A DNA stretch of 43,203 nucleotides, from positions 169,747 through 212,949 of the forward strand of contig JBNGIO010006371.1 of the NCBI GenBank assembly GCA_049999805.1. Reading direction: 5' to 3'. The translations under genes and the position numbers were made by a program. The notes below the pieces were generated by a model. That model was not told where the DNA came from, did not search any database, and was given only the letters and a program-made list of their open reading frames with translations. Of this stretch, positions 24,227-33,259 are shown in pieces. Each line of letters opens with the position of its first letter. Within the stretch, counting starts at the first letter, position 1. The stretch is from Folioceros fuciformis (lineage: Eukaryota > Anthocerotophyta > Anthocerotopsida > Anthocerotales).

Positions 24227-26827
24227 ATGGCGGGGCCAAGAAAATGCGCTGTCCTACTTTCTCTGCTTGTTCCGATCCTCCTCTGTCTCCTGCTCCCGAT
24301 CGGGAAGGTTGATGCGGCCGTGGTGAACTTCACGGCCACCAGCGTGCTTCTGGACTGCGGGGCTAACTCGACAACCACAGCCAGCACGGGGTTCGTCTGG
24401 ACAGGGGACGAGGGCACCGGGTACGTGAGCTTGGGCCAGATCGGGGCCGCGGACGCTAGCTCCTCGAGTCTGCTGAGCAACACGCTGGATGCGGCGCTCT
24501 ACCGCACTGCCAGGTTTTTTTCCGCCAAGGGATCCTACTCTTTCAAGGTGGCCCCCGGGAGGTACTGGCTACGGCTGCATTTTGTGGCTTTCGCTTCTGG
24601 GCAGTTTGATCCGGCCAAGTCCCTCTTTTCCGTGATCGCTGATCAGTACTCGCTGCTCTCCAACTTCACTGGGGTGGCTGCGAATATGAACGTCAACCCG
24701 CTTGTGTTCAAGGAGTATTCTTTCAACATTTCCGGGAACAGCTTCAGCGTCACCTTCGATCCGGTTGCGGGGTGTTATGCTTTCGTGAACGCATTGGAGC
24801 TGGTGTCCATGCCCTCTTCAGACTTCTATGGGGACGACGCCTCGTATGCCCTACAGACGGTGTCGATAGGCGTGCCGGGGTTCGCTTTGCAGACGATGTA
24901 CAGGCTAAATGTGGGAGGGCAGAGAGTGGGTCCTGCTCAGGACTCTGGTTTGAGCAGGATCTGGGAGTCGGATGAATCGTACATTTGGGGTGCGGCTAGG
25001 GGTCTTGTTCCGCCTCCGGCTGCTCCTGCCGACATTGTGTACCCTGCTAATTTGCCAGAGTACACCGCTCCGAGGTCGGTTTACAGCACGGCCCGCACCA
25101 TTGGCTTAGATGTCTCCACTAGAGTGAACATCAGCTGGATCTTCGATGTGGACTCAGGGTTCTTCTACTATGTGCGTCTACATTTCGCTGAGATTCAGTA
25201 CACTGCCGTCAACCAGCGGGTGTTCAATGTGTTCCTGAACAATGCCACTGCCACGCTAAACTTGGATCTTATTCTGCAGCTGACTACACCTGATACGGCA
25301 TGGTACAAGGACTATCTTGTTAACATGCTCAATGCCACGGATCCGACATTGTGGGTGCAGATTGGGCCAACGGGAACCAACCAGCAGCGTTACGATGCTA
25401 TTCTTAACGGCATTGAGATCTTGAAGCTGAACAACTCCGTGTCGAGCTTGGCAGGTGCTGGTGTTGCCTTGGTTCCGGCTACCGAATTGATTCCTGTCAG
25501 CAAGAGTAGCAGCAGTGTTTTGACTGTGGTTGGAGCGGTGGTGGGGGCTGTGGCGGTTGTGGCGGTGCTGGGGGTGGTGGCACTGCTTTGCTACCGTGCA
25601 AGGAAAGGGAAGAAGGAGAAGGGTGACAGTAGTCCGACATGGCTGCCGCTGGCTTCTCATGGAGGCAACTCTACCAGTACTGCTAGCAAGGTTTCCACTA
25701 TGTCTCTGAAGAGTGGTACTGGGAGCTATGTGTCCTCTGTGCCGTCCAGTCTGGGCCGGTATTTCACCTTCGCAGAGCTGCAGGAGGCAACCAACAACTT
25801 CGACGAGATGCTGCTGCTGGGGGTCGGTGGGTTCGGGAAGGTGTACCGGGGGCAGCTCGAGGATGGCACCAAGGTGGCTGTGAAGAGGGGCAACCCTCGC
25901 TCGGAGCAGGGGATGACTGAGTTCCAGACTGAGATCGAGATGCTCTCCAAGCTGAGGCACCGACATCTGGTGTCCCTTATTGGGTACTGCGAGGAGCACT
26001 CGGAGATGATCCTGGTGTACGACTACATGGCCAACGGGCCTCTTCGGGGCCATCTGTACGGTTCCGATATGCCGGCTCTCTCCTGGCGGCAGAGGCTGGA
26101 GATTTGCATCGGTGCGGCCAGGGGCCTGCATTATCTCCACACTGGTGCAGAACAGGGCATCATCCACAGGGACGTGAAGACTACTAATATTCTCCTGGAT
26201 GAGAACTTTGTGGCCAAGGTTGCGGATTTCGGGCTGTCCAAAACTGGGCCTACCTTGGACCGCACTCACGTGAGCACTGCTGTGAAGGGAAGTTTTGGCT
26301 ACCTTGATCCTGAGTACTTCCGGAGGCAGCAGCTGACAGAGAAGAGCGATGTGTACTCTTTCGGTGTTGTGTTGATGGAGGTGCTTTGTGCCAGGCCAGC
26401 AATCAATCCTGCACTCCCCAGGGAGCAGGTGAACATGGCTGAGTGGGTCATGCATTGGCAGAGATTGGGGATGCTGGACCAGGTAATCGATCCCAAGCTG
26501 AAGGGTTACTGCAACCCGGAGTCACTGAAGAAGTTTGGAGAAATAGCCGAGAAGTGTCTGCAAGAGCAGGGCATTGACAGGCCATCCATGGGAGACGTGC
26601 TGTGGAATCTTGAGTACGCCCTTCAGCTCCAGGAGACCTCCATTGAGAACCATTTGATGGAAGACAGCGTGAATCGGAGCATGGAGCTGCCCCTTCGCCC
26701 AGCTGGGCTGGGCAGCTCCGATGTCACCAACGCCACTGACAGTCAGAGCCTGGGGAGCCAAGTGGACTCTGAAGACGTGAACTCCAGTGCGGTGTTTTCA
26801 CAGTTGGTAAATCCCCAGGGCAGGTGA
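24227..26827 (+). CDS. CrRLK1L receptor kinase, THESEUS1-like
   Basis: A plasma-membrane receptor kinase of the malectin-like family that monitors cell-wall state and binds RALF peptides in known members. The single exon codes 866 residues, as is usual for this family. A signal peptide covers residues 1-31 (LLSLLVPILLCLLLP). The malectin-like ectodomain is about 32-400 (FTATSVLLDCGANS, PGRYWLRLHFVAF, FVNALELVSMPS). A membrane helix lies near 430-455 (VLTVVGAVVGAVAVVAVLGV). The kinase domain is about 508-804, with GVGGFGKVYRGQL, VAVKRGN, IIHRDVKTTNILL, VADFGLSKTG and GSFGYLDPEYF. The tail ends VFSQLVNPQGR, a conserved CrRLK1L ending. All catalytic residues are present, so it should be active. 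THE1 rather than FERONIA affinity is my impression, not proven. Confidence 0.96.
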   Translation: MAGPRKCAVLLSLLVPILLCLLLPIGKVDAAVVNFTATSVLLDCGANSTTTASTGFVWTGDEGTGYVSLGQIGAADASSSSLLSNTLDAALYRTARFFSAKGSYSFKVAPGRYWLRLHFVAFASGQFDPAKSLFSVIADQYSLLSNFTGVAANMNVNPLVFKEYSFNISGNSFSVTFDPVAGCYAFVNALELVSMPSSDFYGDDASYALQTVSIGVPGFALQTMYRLNVGGQRVGPAQDSGLSRIWESDESYIWGAARGLVPPPAAPADIVYPANLPEYTAPRSVYSTARTIGLDVSTRVNISWIFDVDSGFFYYVRLHFAEIQYTAVNQRVFNVFLNNATATLNLDLILQLTTPDTAWYKDYLVNMLNATDPTLWVQIGPTGTNQQRYDAILNGIEILKLNNSVSSLAGAGVALVPATELIPVSKSSSSVLTVVGAVVGAVAVVAVLGVVALLCYRARKGKKEKGDSSPTWLPLASHGGNSTSTASKVSTMSLKSGTGSYVSSVPSSLGRYFTFAELQEATNNFDEMLLLGVGGFGKVYRGQLEDGTKVAVKRGNPRSEQGMTEFQTEIEMLSKLRHRHLVSLIGYCEEHSEMILVYDYMANGPLRGHLYGSDMPALSWRQRLEICIGAARGLHYLHTGAEQGIIHRDVKTTNILLDENFVAKVADFGLSKTGPTLDRTHVSTAVKGSFGYLDPEYFRRQQLTEKSDVYSFGVVLMEVLCARPAINPALPREQVNMAEWVMHWQRLGMLDQVIDPKLKGYCNPESLKKFGEIAEKCLQEQGIDRPSMGDVLWNLEYALQLQETSIENHLMEDSVNRSMELPLRPAGLGSSDVTNATDSQSLGSQVDSEDVNSSAVFSQLVNPQGR

Positions 26828-27747
26828 AAGACTTCTGCTTTCTAGTGTCGCGGATGGGTCATGGATTTCTTTGTAGTCCGATGTGATTTTGCTTGCCGGG
26901 AGGAGTTGGAGTCCCTCGGTCACTCCCACCGGCAGTCAAAATCACTTTGGTGGACTTTATGGTTGGTCTTTGCATTGTCAGGCTACATTGAAGGTGCCCA
27001 TCCAGACGATGGGCCCCCTCTGAAGTAGCTAAGAGTGGAGTTTATTGCAGGGAGGTGTATTATAGGGAGGGAGGAACTGTAGGGGAGGGAATAAGTGTGC
27101 TCTGCTACACAAACCTTGGTACAGCAGTGGAAAGGAGAGACTCCTTGCCCATGCTCATTTTGTTTTGTCTGTAGGTCAAGAGTTTTCTACCTCGAAGTGT
27201 CCTGGCTGTCAAGTTAGACTCTTCACTATGCTTAGATAGAAGCTTCGCTGTAAGCATTGTTGTCCAATTGGTTAAACCTTCTCTCGAGAACCCTCACATT
27301 GCTTCATCTTCTCCCTCACCCACGAGGAAGATCGTACCTGCTTACACTGCTTTACCCGAGATTGACAGACATCACCAAGCGCCATGTGCGTTGGGGAGGT
27401 ATGTTGAAGCCTGACACGACCTGGGACATGGAGATGTCCGCGCACGGGAATGCCATTATATTATCCATGAGTCGCGACCAAAAGGCGCTCAGTCCTGGGA
27501 CATGGCACTCAACTTCAGCGTGTTTAATTGCCGACAAATAGTAACAAATCATGGTAAACTAATCCCATCTATGTCGCAAGTCCCATTGCCTAATTTCATA
27601 CCAGCTGAACGAACTTTCAGTGGCTGTGTCCAAACTGTGGGAGGACCAATATGTATTTCCGAGAGGTACTACGATGTGTAATGCATCACGGGTTGCAGAT
27701 ATTTGAGTGCAAACCAATCTTGCTTGTTGCTGTCCAGCGATTCATCG
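26828..27747. other. Convergent intergenic region
   Basis: This holds the CrRLK1L 3' UTR and the TrpRS 3' UTR from the other strand. A 94-codon plus-strand frame (27257-27541) has no recognisable feature. No RNA gene was seen. Confidence 0.5.
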
Positions 27748-30125
27748 TCATCCAAACATATGAGGTAGTTCTCTGACTCTCATGAACTCGTCCACAATCT
27801 GCAAACACGAAGCAGTGAGTGAAGTCAGTCCGTGGCGTTGTCTAGATGGCATACTGTCAATGCCCTACGCTGATGCTTAACCTCATCGGTCACTGCAGCA
27901 CGGGCTTTGCGATGGTTCTCGACAAGCTCTGTCAGGACCTCAATCAATTCCTTCTTCACCTCGCCAGTCAACATTCTGCCTGCTCCATATTCCTGCGTGC
28001 GCAAGGAGAGACACTGTGAGTCCAAACAGATGCCTAGAGAGGGGAGAGACGGGTATGTGAGAAAAGCAAGAGTTACCTCCTTAATTTTTTCAAGCTTAGC
28101 ATCATCGTTGAGAAAGAATGAGAGATACTTCACGGACACATCGACCTGCATCCAATGTTCAATCAACTTGTCAATGGAGAGCTACACCCAGAGAGTCGTT
28201 GCGTCGCTGTACTAAGCAGTAATGCTAACCTCCAAGTTTGCTCCAAACTCACGATGCTTCTCGATGGTGTCTCCTCCCCCCGAGAACGCATACTTATTGA
28301 TCTGTAGTCACCAAGTATTAGCGCAAGTATTAGCGCAGACAGGCAAAGACATAATTGCCAAGCACCTGAAAGATCGCAGTAGCACACAGTCACCTTTGTT
28401 TTTATCTGTTTTGGAGTATCTGTCACGTAGATGGCAGAATTTGTGTCACTGGCTGACATTTTTGTGCTCTCTCCCTAAAGCAAAAGCTACCAACCATTTA
28501 GGCCGAAATGCAGCACGCACTCTTCAGGAACAAACAGAAATTCTTGTTACAATCTGTTTGGTTCTGCAGCAAGCACCTGGCGGTAGCTACCTGTAAAGAG
28601 GGGAAAAATCTTGATTCCACAAGAGCTGGTTTATGAAATCCAAGACGTGGCGCAACATCTCGTGTCATGCGGAAATAGGGATCCTACAAATTGCAGGAAA
28701 CGGGAAAAATGTAAACGAAGCTTTATCAAGAACTGACAGTCTTTCAGCAACAAAGACGGGACAGGGTAATGACCTGATCTATCGCACACGGTATTAGACA
28801 GCGAACACTCTTCTTATTTTGCCTCCCAAAAAGCTGTGGAAACGATGTGGGAAACGATGGCACGGCCTGCGACAGCCAATAAGCAGATGGTAAGGCAAAC
28901 CACACAGACTGGGTGCTCCTTGAAAGGCACGCCAAACAAGCAGTCTGAAAGATGGGTGCAGTCAGTCCACCTGGACAGGTGGGAAACTCGATTTGCCAAT
29001 GTGGTCTTCACCAACAAAACCAAATATCCCTCGAACCTGTCAACGGAAACTGTATTCTTGCTCAGCTCACTGAAGTTGACACAACCACATAAGCCAGGAT
29101 GATCAGACAGAGCCGCGATTTATTAAAAACGCAGAGTTACTGTATACCTGATTGTATGTCACCGCTTTCGCAACCAGGCACATGTTCTCATAGAAAGCGC
29201 TGAGGCAGTAGAGAATCATTTGTCAAGGAATTGAAGTTATCGAATAACTCAAGGATAGGTGGTAAACAGCAGCAAGTTTCTCTTACCCGCCAACATAATC
29301 AAAATCCGTGAAGATGAACGTCCTCTTCACATCAAAGCCACATGCAATTATATCTTTGGCATTCTCTCGCGCCAGACGTTTGCTCTCTTCAATCGTCAAA
29401 TCCTTCCAGAAAAACTTCTCATCGTCCGTAAGCTGCACAACCAGGGGCACCTTGAAGACATCTTGCAAGTACCTGCAAGGAACCCGCGCTCGTGAGCAAC
29501 ATAAGAACAAAACCGCAGTCGACTAAAAGTCAAGAACGAAGCTTGAGGACCAAGAAATCCACCTCAGTACGTTGCATTGCATAACGTACACCCAATAAAC
29601 AGAGACACGATGAGGTCAGCTGGGTTGCAGTCACACCTACTTGGTAAACAGAAAGGGCACTAGATGACCCAGATGTAGCGCCTCCGAGGACGGGCCTCTA
29701 CCGGTGTACAGGTAGAACTTTTCTCCTTTCTCGTACGCATCTAGAATTTTGTCTAATTCTCTATCACAGATGCACGATTCCACAACCCCGTCAAAACTCA
29801 AACCCTTCCCACAAACTGCAGTTGAATTCGAGCAGTTTTGGAGAGAGATTTCAGCCAACCTGTGAGCAAAAAACGCACCCCGGCGGAGAAAAGGATGGGC
29901 GGGCTGTCCAGTAACCTCTTCAATTCTTTGCACCAGAGAAGGCTCCAGCTTCTGGCAACCGAATTGCTGAATGAGCTTGTCATAATCAATGGCCCCGGCT
30001 TTACTCGACACCTCCCATGGCGTCACCACCTGCTCAGCTTCCGCCTCCTCCAGCTTCTTCACCTCCTCTGCCTGCTTCTCTGAATGTGATTTCGCGTTCT
30101 CAGATTCGACTCCATTTTGGCCCAT
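27748..30125 (-). CDS. Tryptophan--tRNA ligase, cytosolic eukaryotic type
   Basis: A class I aminoacyl-tRNA synthetase that charges tRNA-Trp in the cytosol. The first exon starts [10 protein letters not shown], with a Glu/Lys-rich extension, then [19 protein letters not shown] and [13 protein letters not shown]. The next gives [20 protein letters not shown] and [19 protein letters not shown], where HLGH is the HIGH-type motif. Later exons give [63 protein letters not shown] (KMSAS, the KMSKS-type motif), [34 protein letters not shown] and the terminal [16 protein letters not shown] with TGA at 27748-27750. About ten short exons are used. All signature blocks of the eukaryotic/archaeal type are present. 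It is divergent from eL21. Confidence 0.95.
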
Positions 30126-30431
30126 TGTGCCTGCATGTGGCCGAGAAGACAGTATTGAGAGGCCACACTACCATGTACAAAGGGCAAAATATGGCAAATA
30201 CCCTTTCCGAATTAGGGCCTGCTTGACGCAAATGGCAAAACTGGCGTAAGGAAAAATGATTCAATCTGGCTAGGGCATGGTGTGCAAGTATCCCGAAACG
30301 AACAAAGCCTAGATGAATGTATTCGTGTCCCCCCTAAACCCTAGGGGTATCTATAGAACCAGTGACTTACATCTTCTTTCTTTCCACGAGAAACAGCTGC
30401 GGGTTGCGGAGGCGGACGACGATCTGCAACT
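30126..30431. promoter_or_regulatory. TrpRS/eL21 shared divergent promoter region
   Basis: 306 bases separate the two ATG codons. The region contains a telo-box and, close to the eL21 start, a pyrimidine-rich tract (tcttctttctttcc, about 30369-30382) of the kind seen in leaders of translation-apparatus genes. Confidence 0.5.
30336..30343 (+). promoter_or_regulatory. Telo-box (AAACCCTA)
   Basis: AAACCCTA occurs about 90 bases ahead of the eL21 ATG. Telo-boxes are known in promoters of plant ribosomal protein and translation-factor genes, which fits both neighbours. Confidence 0.65.
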
Positions 30432-31080
30432 ATGCCGGCTGGACACGGAGTGCGGTCGCGTACGCGAGACTTGTTCTCGCGGCCCTTCAGGCACAAGGGT
30501 TACATCCCGCTCACTACTTACCTTCGCAACTACAAGATCGGCGACTATGTCGATATCAAGGTGAACGGAGCTGTGCACAAGGGCATGCCGCACAAGTTCT
30601 ACCACGGGCGCACTGGATACGTGTGGAACGTAACCAAGCGTGCTATTGGCGTGGTCGTCAACAAGCAGGTTCGTGTTTGTATGGTCGCCGTTTGCAGGAT
30701 AGATGTATTAGGGATTTGTGTCTGGAGGTTTGAGAAATTTCGTCGTGATTGTGCTTGTGCTGGCATCTTCTGCCTCCAAGTTACTAGTGACCTTGGAGGA
30801 ATCGCTCGTGTGTGTGCAGGTTGGCAACAGAATCATCAACAAGCGAATTCATGTCCGCATCGAGCACGTCCAGCCATCCCGGTGCAGGGAGGAGTTCATC
30901 GAGAGGCGGAAGAGGAATGACCTTCTGAAGGCCGAAGCCAAGGCCAAGGGCGAGCGGAGGATTTCCACCAAGAGGCAGCCTGCGGGGCCCAAGCCCGGTT
31001 TTGTTCTAGCAGGAGCTACTTTGGAGACTGTCACGCCCATCCCCTATGATGTGGTCAATGACCTAAAGGGAGGGTATTGA
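30432..31080 (+). CDS. RPL21: 60S ribosomal protein eL21
   Basis: A cytosolic large-subunit ribosomal protein. Exon 1 (30432-30668) reads [40 protein letters not shown] and [20 protein letters not shown]. Exon 2 (30820-31080) reads [20 protein letters not shown] and ends [20 protein letters not shown] plus GY. The total of 165 residues matches the family length (about 164 in angiosperms). The intron is 151 bases with GT-AG borders. The ATG at 30432 gives the universally conserved N-terminus. It is convergent with the CYP97A gene, whose stop is only about 200 bases away. Confidence 0.97.
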
Positions 31081-31282
31081 GGCCCGCCTCTGAATGTGCT
31101 CCGGCGATCGGCATATTGTAGTGTCAATTTTGGAGAATTTTTCCCTTTGGAATAGTCCGTTCGTTATGATGCTGGATGTTGAAGATGGATGGGTGTGTTC
31201 CATTTCTTTTGTCTATGCTACGGGTGGGGTGTCCAACGAATTTAAGCTTTTGGTGGCAGACGGAATCTACGTGGGCCTGATA

Positions 31283-33064
31283 TTATACACTGGCTAAATC
31301 GAGAGCGGGACTTCTGACCCGACTTTTGACTGTCATCAGCAAGCCGTTAGTGGTGTGGATGGTAGCTCCCGTGGTCATTCCTATTACATGGTCGGGAACA
31401 AGATCGAATTCGAACTTTTGGAGGAGCACGGCTAGAGCCACAGTTGCTTCCAGCATAGCGAACTGGTCTCCCACGCACTTCCTAGGTCCCCCGCTGAAGG
31501 GAATGAAGCGGAAGTCCGTGTTGCTTTCGTTGGGAACAGGCCCCTCCGGATCAAACCTTTCAGGTATGAACTCCTCGGCCCTGTCCCACACGCTGGGAGA
31601 GTGATGCACGTTGTAAACAGAGATCATGACGTCCTGCCCTGCTTCCACTTTGTAGCCTCCAGGAAGCACATCCGCCTCCTGTGCCCTTCGGATTAGCACG
31701 GGAGGGTGCGGGTAGAGCCTCATGGACTCGTTAATGCACCTGGTCAGGTACTTGAGCTCCCTGATGTCTGCAAAGTCCGGCTTCCTTCCTCCTAGCACCC
31801 TCTCCAGCTCCTCCTGCACCTTCTCCAGAGGGCCCCGGTTCTTACTCAAGAGATACACTGTCCAGGTGAGGACGGAGCCGGTGGTCTCGTGCCCCGCCAC
31901 CAGCATGGACAGTAGGTCATCCCGGAGCTGCGTGCCGCTCACCTCCTCTCTACTGGCCAGCAGGAAGCGTAGCACGCTGGGATCGGCCTCGTTGACGTAC
32001 TCCTCTCCTTGAACACTCTCCTGCTCCGCCTCCACCATAGCCTTGCATTTAGCTACCAGATGCTCCGTGGTCTCCCGAATCACTGCCACCGCCCTGGCCG
32101 CCTTCCGCTGCCGTGGCACTATTTGACATAGCAGTGGGATCTGCCAGTAGGGCAGGATGTCAGTGGCCCGGGACTCCGTCTCCTTCAGTGCAGTGTACAC
32201 GGCCTCGATCACGGGACTATCAGCCGTGAGCGAGTCGAAGTCGAAGTTGAAGACGGAGAGCCCGATAATGTCCAGAGTGAGCTGCGAAAACCTGGCCTCC
32301 ATATTCACCACTGCTCCCGTCCCCGCCACAGCCTCCAGCTTGTGCACCAGCCGCTCCGCACACGTGTTGAACACCCTGTCCACCATGGTTTGCAAGTACT
32401 TCTTATGCAGGGACGGGAGCACGGCGCGTCTCCTCACCGTCCAGAGCTCCCCCTCGGCCACCGCGAAGCCATCCCCGAAGAGGAACTGTGACACCTCCGC
32501 CACCAGGCCCTTGGAGTACTTCCCGTACTGCCGCAGCACATGCTTGGCTACGGCAGGGTCTCCCACAACGACGAAGTTCCGCGGCCCCGCGGCCAGGCGG
32601 TACACCGGCCCGGACTCCTGCATCCACTTGAAGAGCGGCAGGAACAGGGCGCCTCCCAGGAGATCCTGCACATCCTCCAGCTTGGCGCTGGCTACAGGAA
32701 TCCCGGAACTGTCCTCCTTCTTCCCCAGCCGCACCAGCGCCGTGAGCCAATCCGGGCTCACCCACGACTTCCCCGCCCCTGCCTTTGCAATTCCGTTCTC
32801 CCCCGGACCCGGACCCGAATCCCCATTCCGCACCCGCACCGTACCCCGCCTCCGTTGCCTCTGCACAACCAGCATTGATGCGGCATTGCTGCGGAATTGC
32901 AAATTCGAGGATGCAGTAGAGCCGAGACTCGCCCCAGCGGCGGCCGTCATGCTGATGGCCATGGCGGCAGCAGCGTGCGCGAGCTCTCTCCGCTGCTGCA
33001 GCCCGTTGGAAGGAGGTATGTAGGAAATGCAGACTGTAAGATCTTCCCGGATGGAAGAGAGCAT
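31283..33064 (-). CDS. Cytochrome P450 CYP97A-type carotene beta-ring hydroxylase, intronless
   Basis: A plastid P450 of the LUT5/CYP97A kind, which hydroxylates beta-rings of carotenes (chiefly alpha-carotene) on the way to lutein. The 593 residues include a transit region (about 1-100, Ala/Arg-rich). Strong family signatures follow: [59 protein letters not shown] and [20 protein letters not shown]. The oxygen-binding helix is [19 protein letters not shown], ExxR is [17 protein letters not shown], and the haem loop is [17 protein letters not shown] with Cys ligand. The C-terminus has [15 protein letters not shown]. All catalytic elements are intact. The first ATG is used; a Met at residue 35 (MAISM) is an alternative start. 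No intron interrupts the frame, unlike the many-exon angiosperm LUT5. Confidence 0.94.
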   Translation of the reverse strand: MLSSIREDLTVCISYIPPSNGLQQRRELAHAAAAMAISMTAAAGASLGSTASSNLQFRSNAASMLVVQRQRRRGTVRVRNGDSGPGPGENGIAKAGAGKSWVSPDWLTALVRLGKKEDSSGIPVASAKLEDVQDLLGGALFLPLFKWMQESGPVYRLAAGPRNFVVVGDPAVAKHVLRQYGKYSKGLVAEVSQFLFGDGFAVAEGELWTVRRRAVLPSLHKKYLQTMVDRVFNTCAERLVHKLEAVAGTGAVVNMEARFSQLTLDIIGLSVFNFDFDSLTADSPVIEAVYTALKETESRATDILPYWQIPLLCQIVPRQRKAARAVAVIRETTEHLVAKCKAMVEAEQESVQGEEYVNEADPSVLRFLLASREEVSGTQLRDDLLSMLVAGHETTGSVLTWTVYLLSKNRGPLEKVQEELERVLGGRKPDFADIRELKYLTRCINESMRLYPHPPVLIRRAQEADVLPGGYKVEAGQDVMISVYNVHHSPSVWDRAEEFIPERFDPEGPVPNESNTDFRFIPFSGGPRKCVGDQFAMLEATVALAVLLQKFEFDLVPDHVIGMTTGATIHTTNGLLMTVKSRVRSPALDLASV

Positions 33065-33259
33065 TCCTGTCAGTTTTCTGAATGGATAAACCGGGCTTAT
33101 AGCTGAGCAAGGATTACTCGGTCCCCATCACACCTGCAGGGGAACTCTAGCCTGGGGACGTGGGTAGGGTGCTGTCATTTGCGTTTTGACGCTGCATGGA
33201 AGGCTGTTTGAGACGCGTGATTCATGGCACCTGAAGTCGGAGCGTGAGAGGGACAGGAC
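33065..33259. promoter_or_regulatory. CYP97A/cpSRP54 shared divergent promoter
   Basis: Only 195 bases separate the two start codons of genes that both serve the photosynthetic membrane. No clear TATA box is visible. If a downstream CYP97A start is used, the distance rises to about 300 bases. Confidence 0.5.

Noticed and set aside
25256-26455. 399-codon open frame antisense to the CrRLK1L gene
   Set aside because: It mirrors the GC-rich kinase coding sequence and has no domain of its own; a shadow of the real gene.
32157-33023. 288-codon plus-strand frame over CYP97A
   Set aside because: It is antisense to a fully conserved P450 frame and is Ser/Arg/Pro-rich low complexity.
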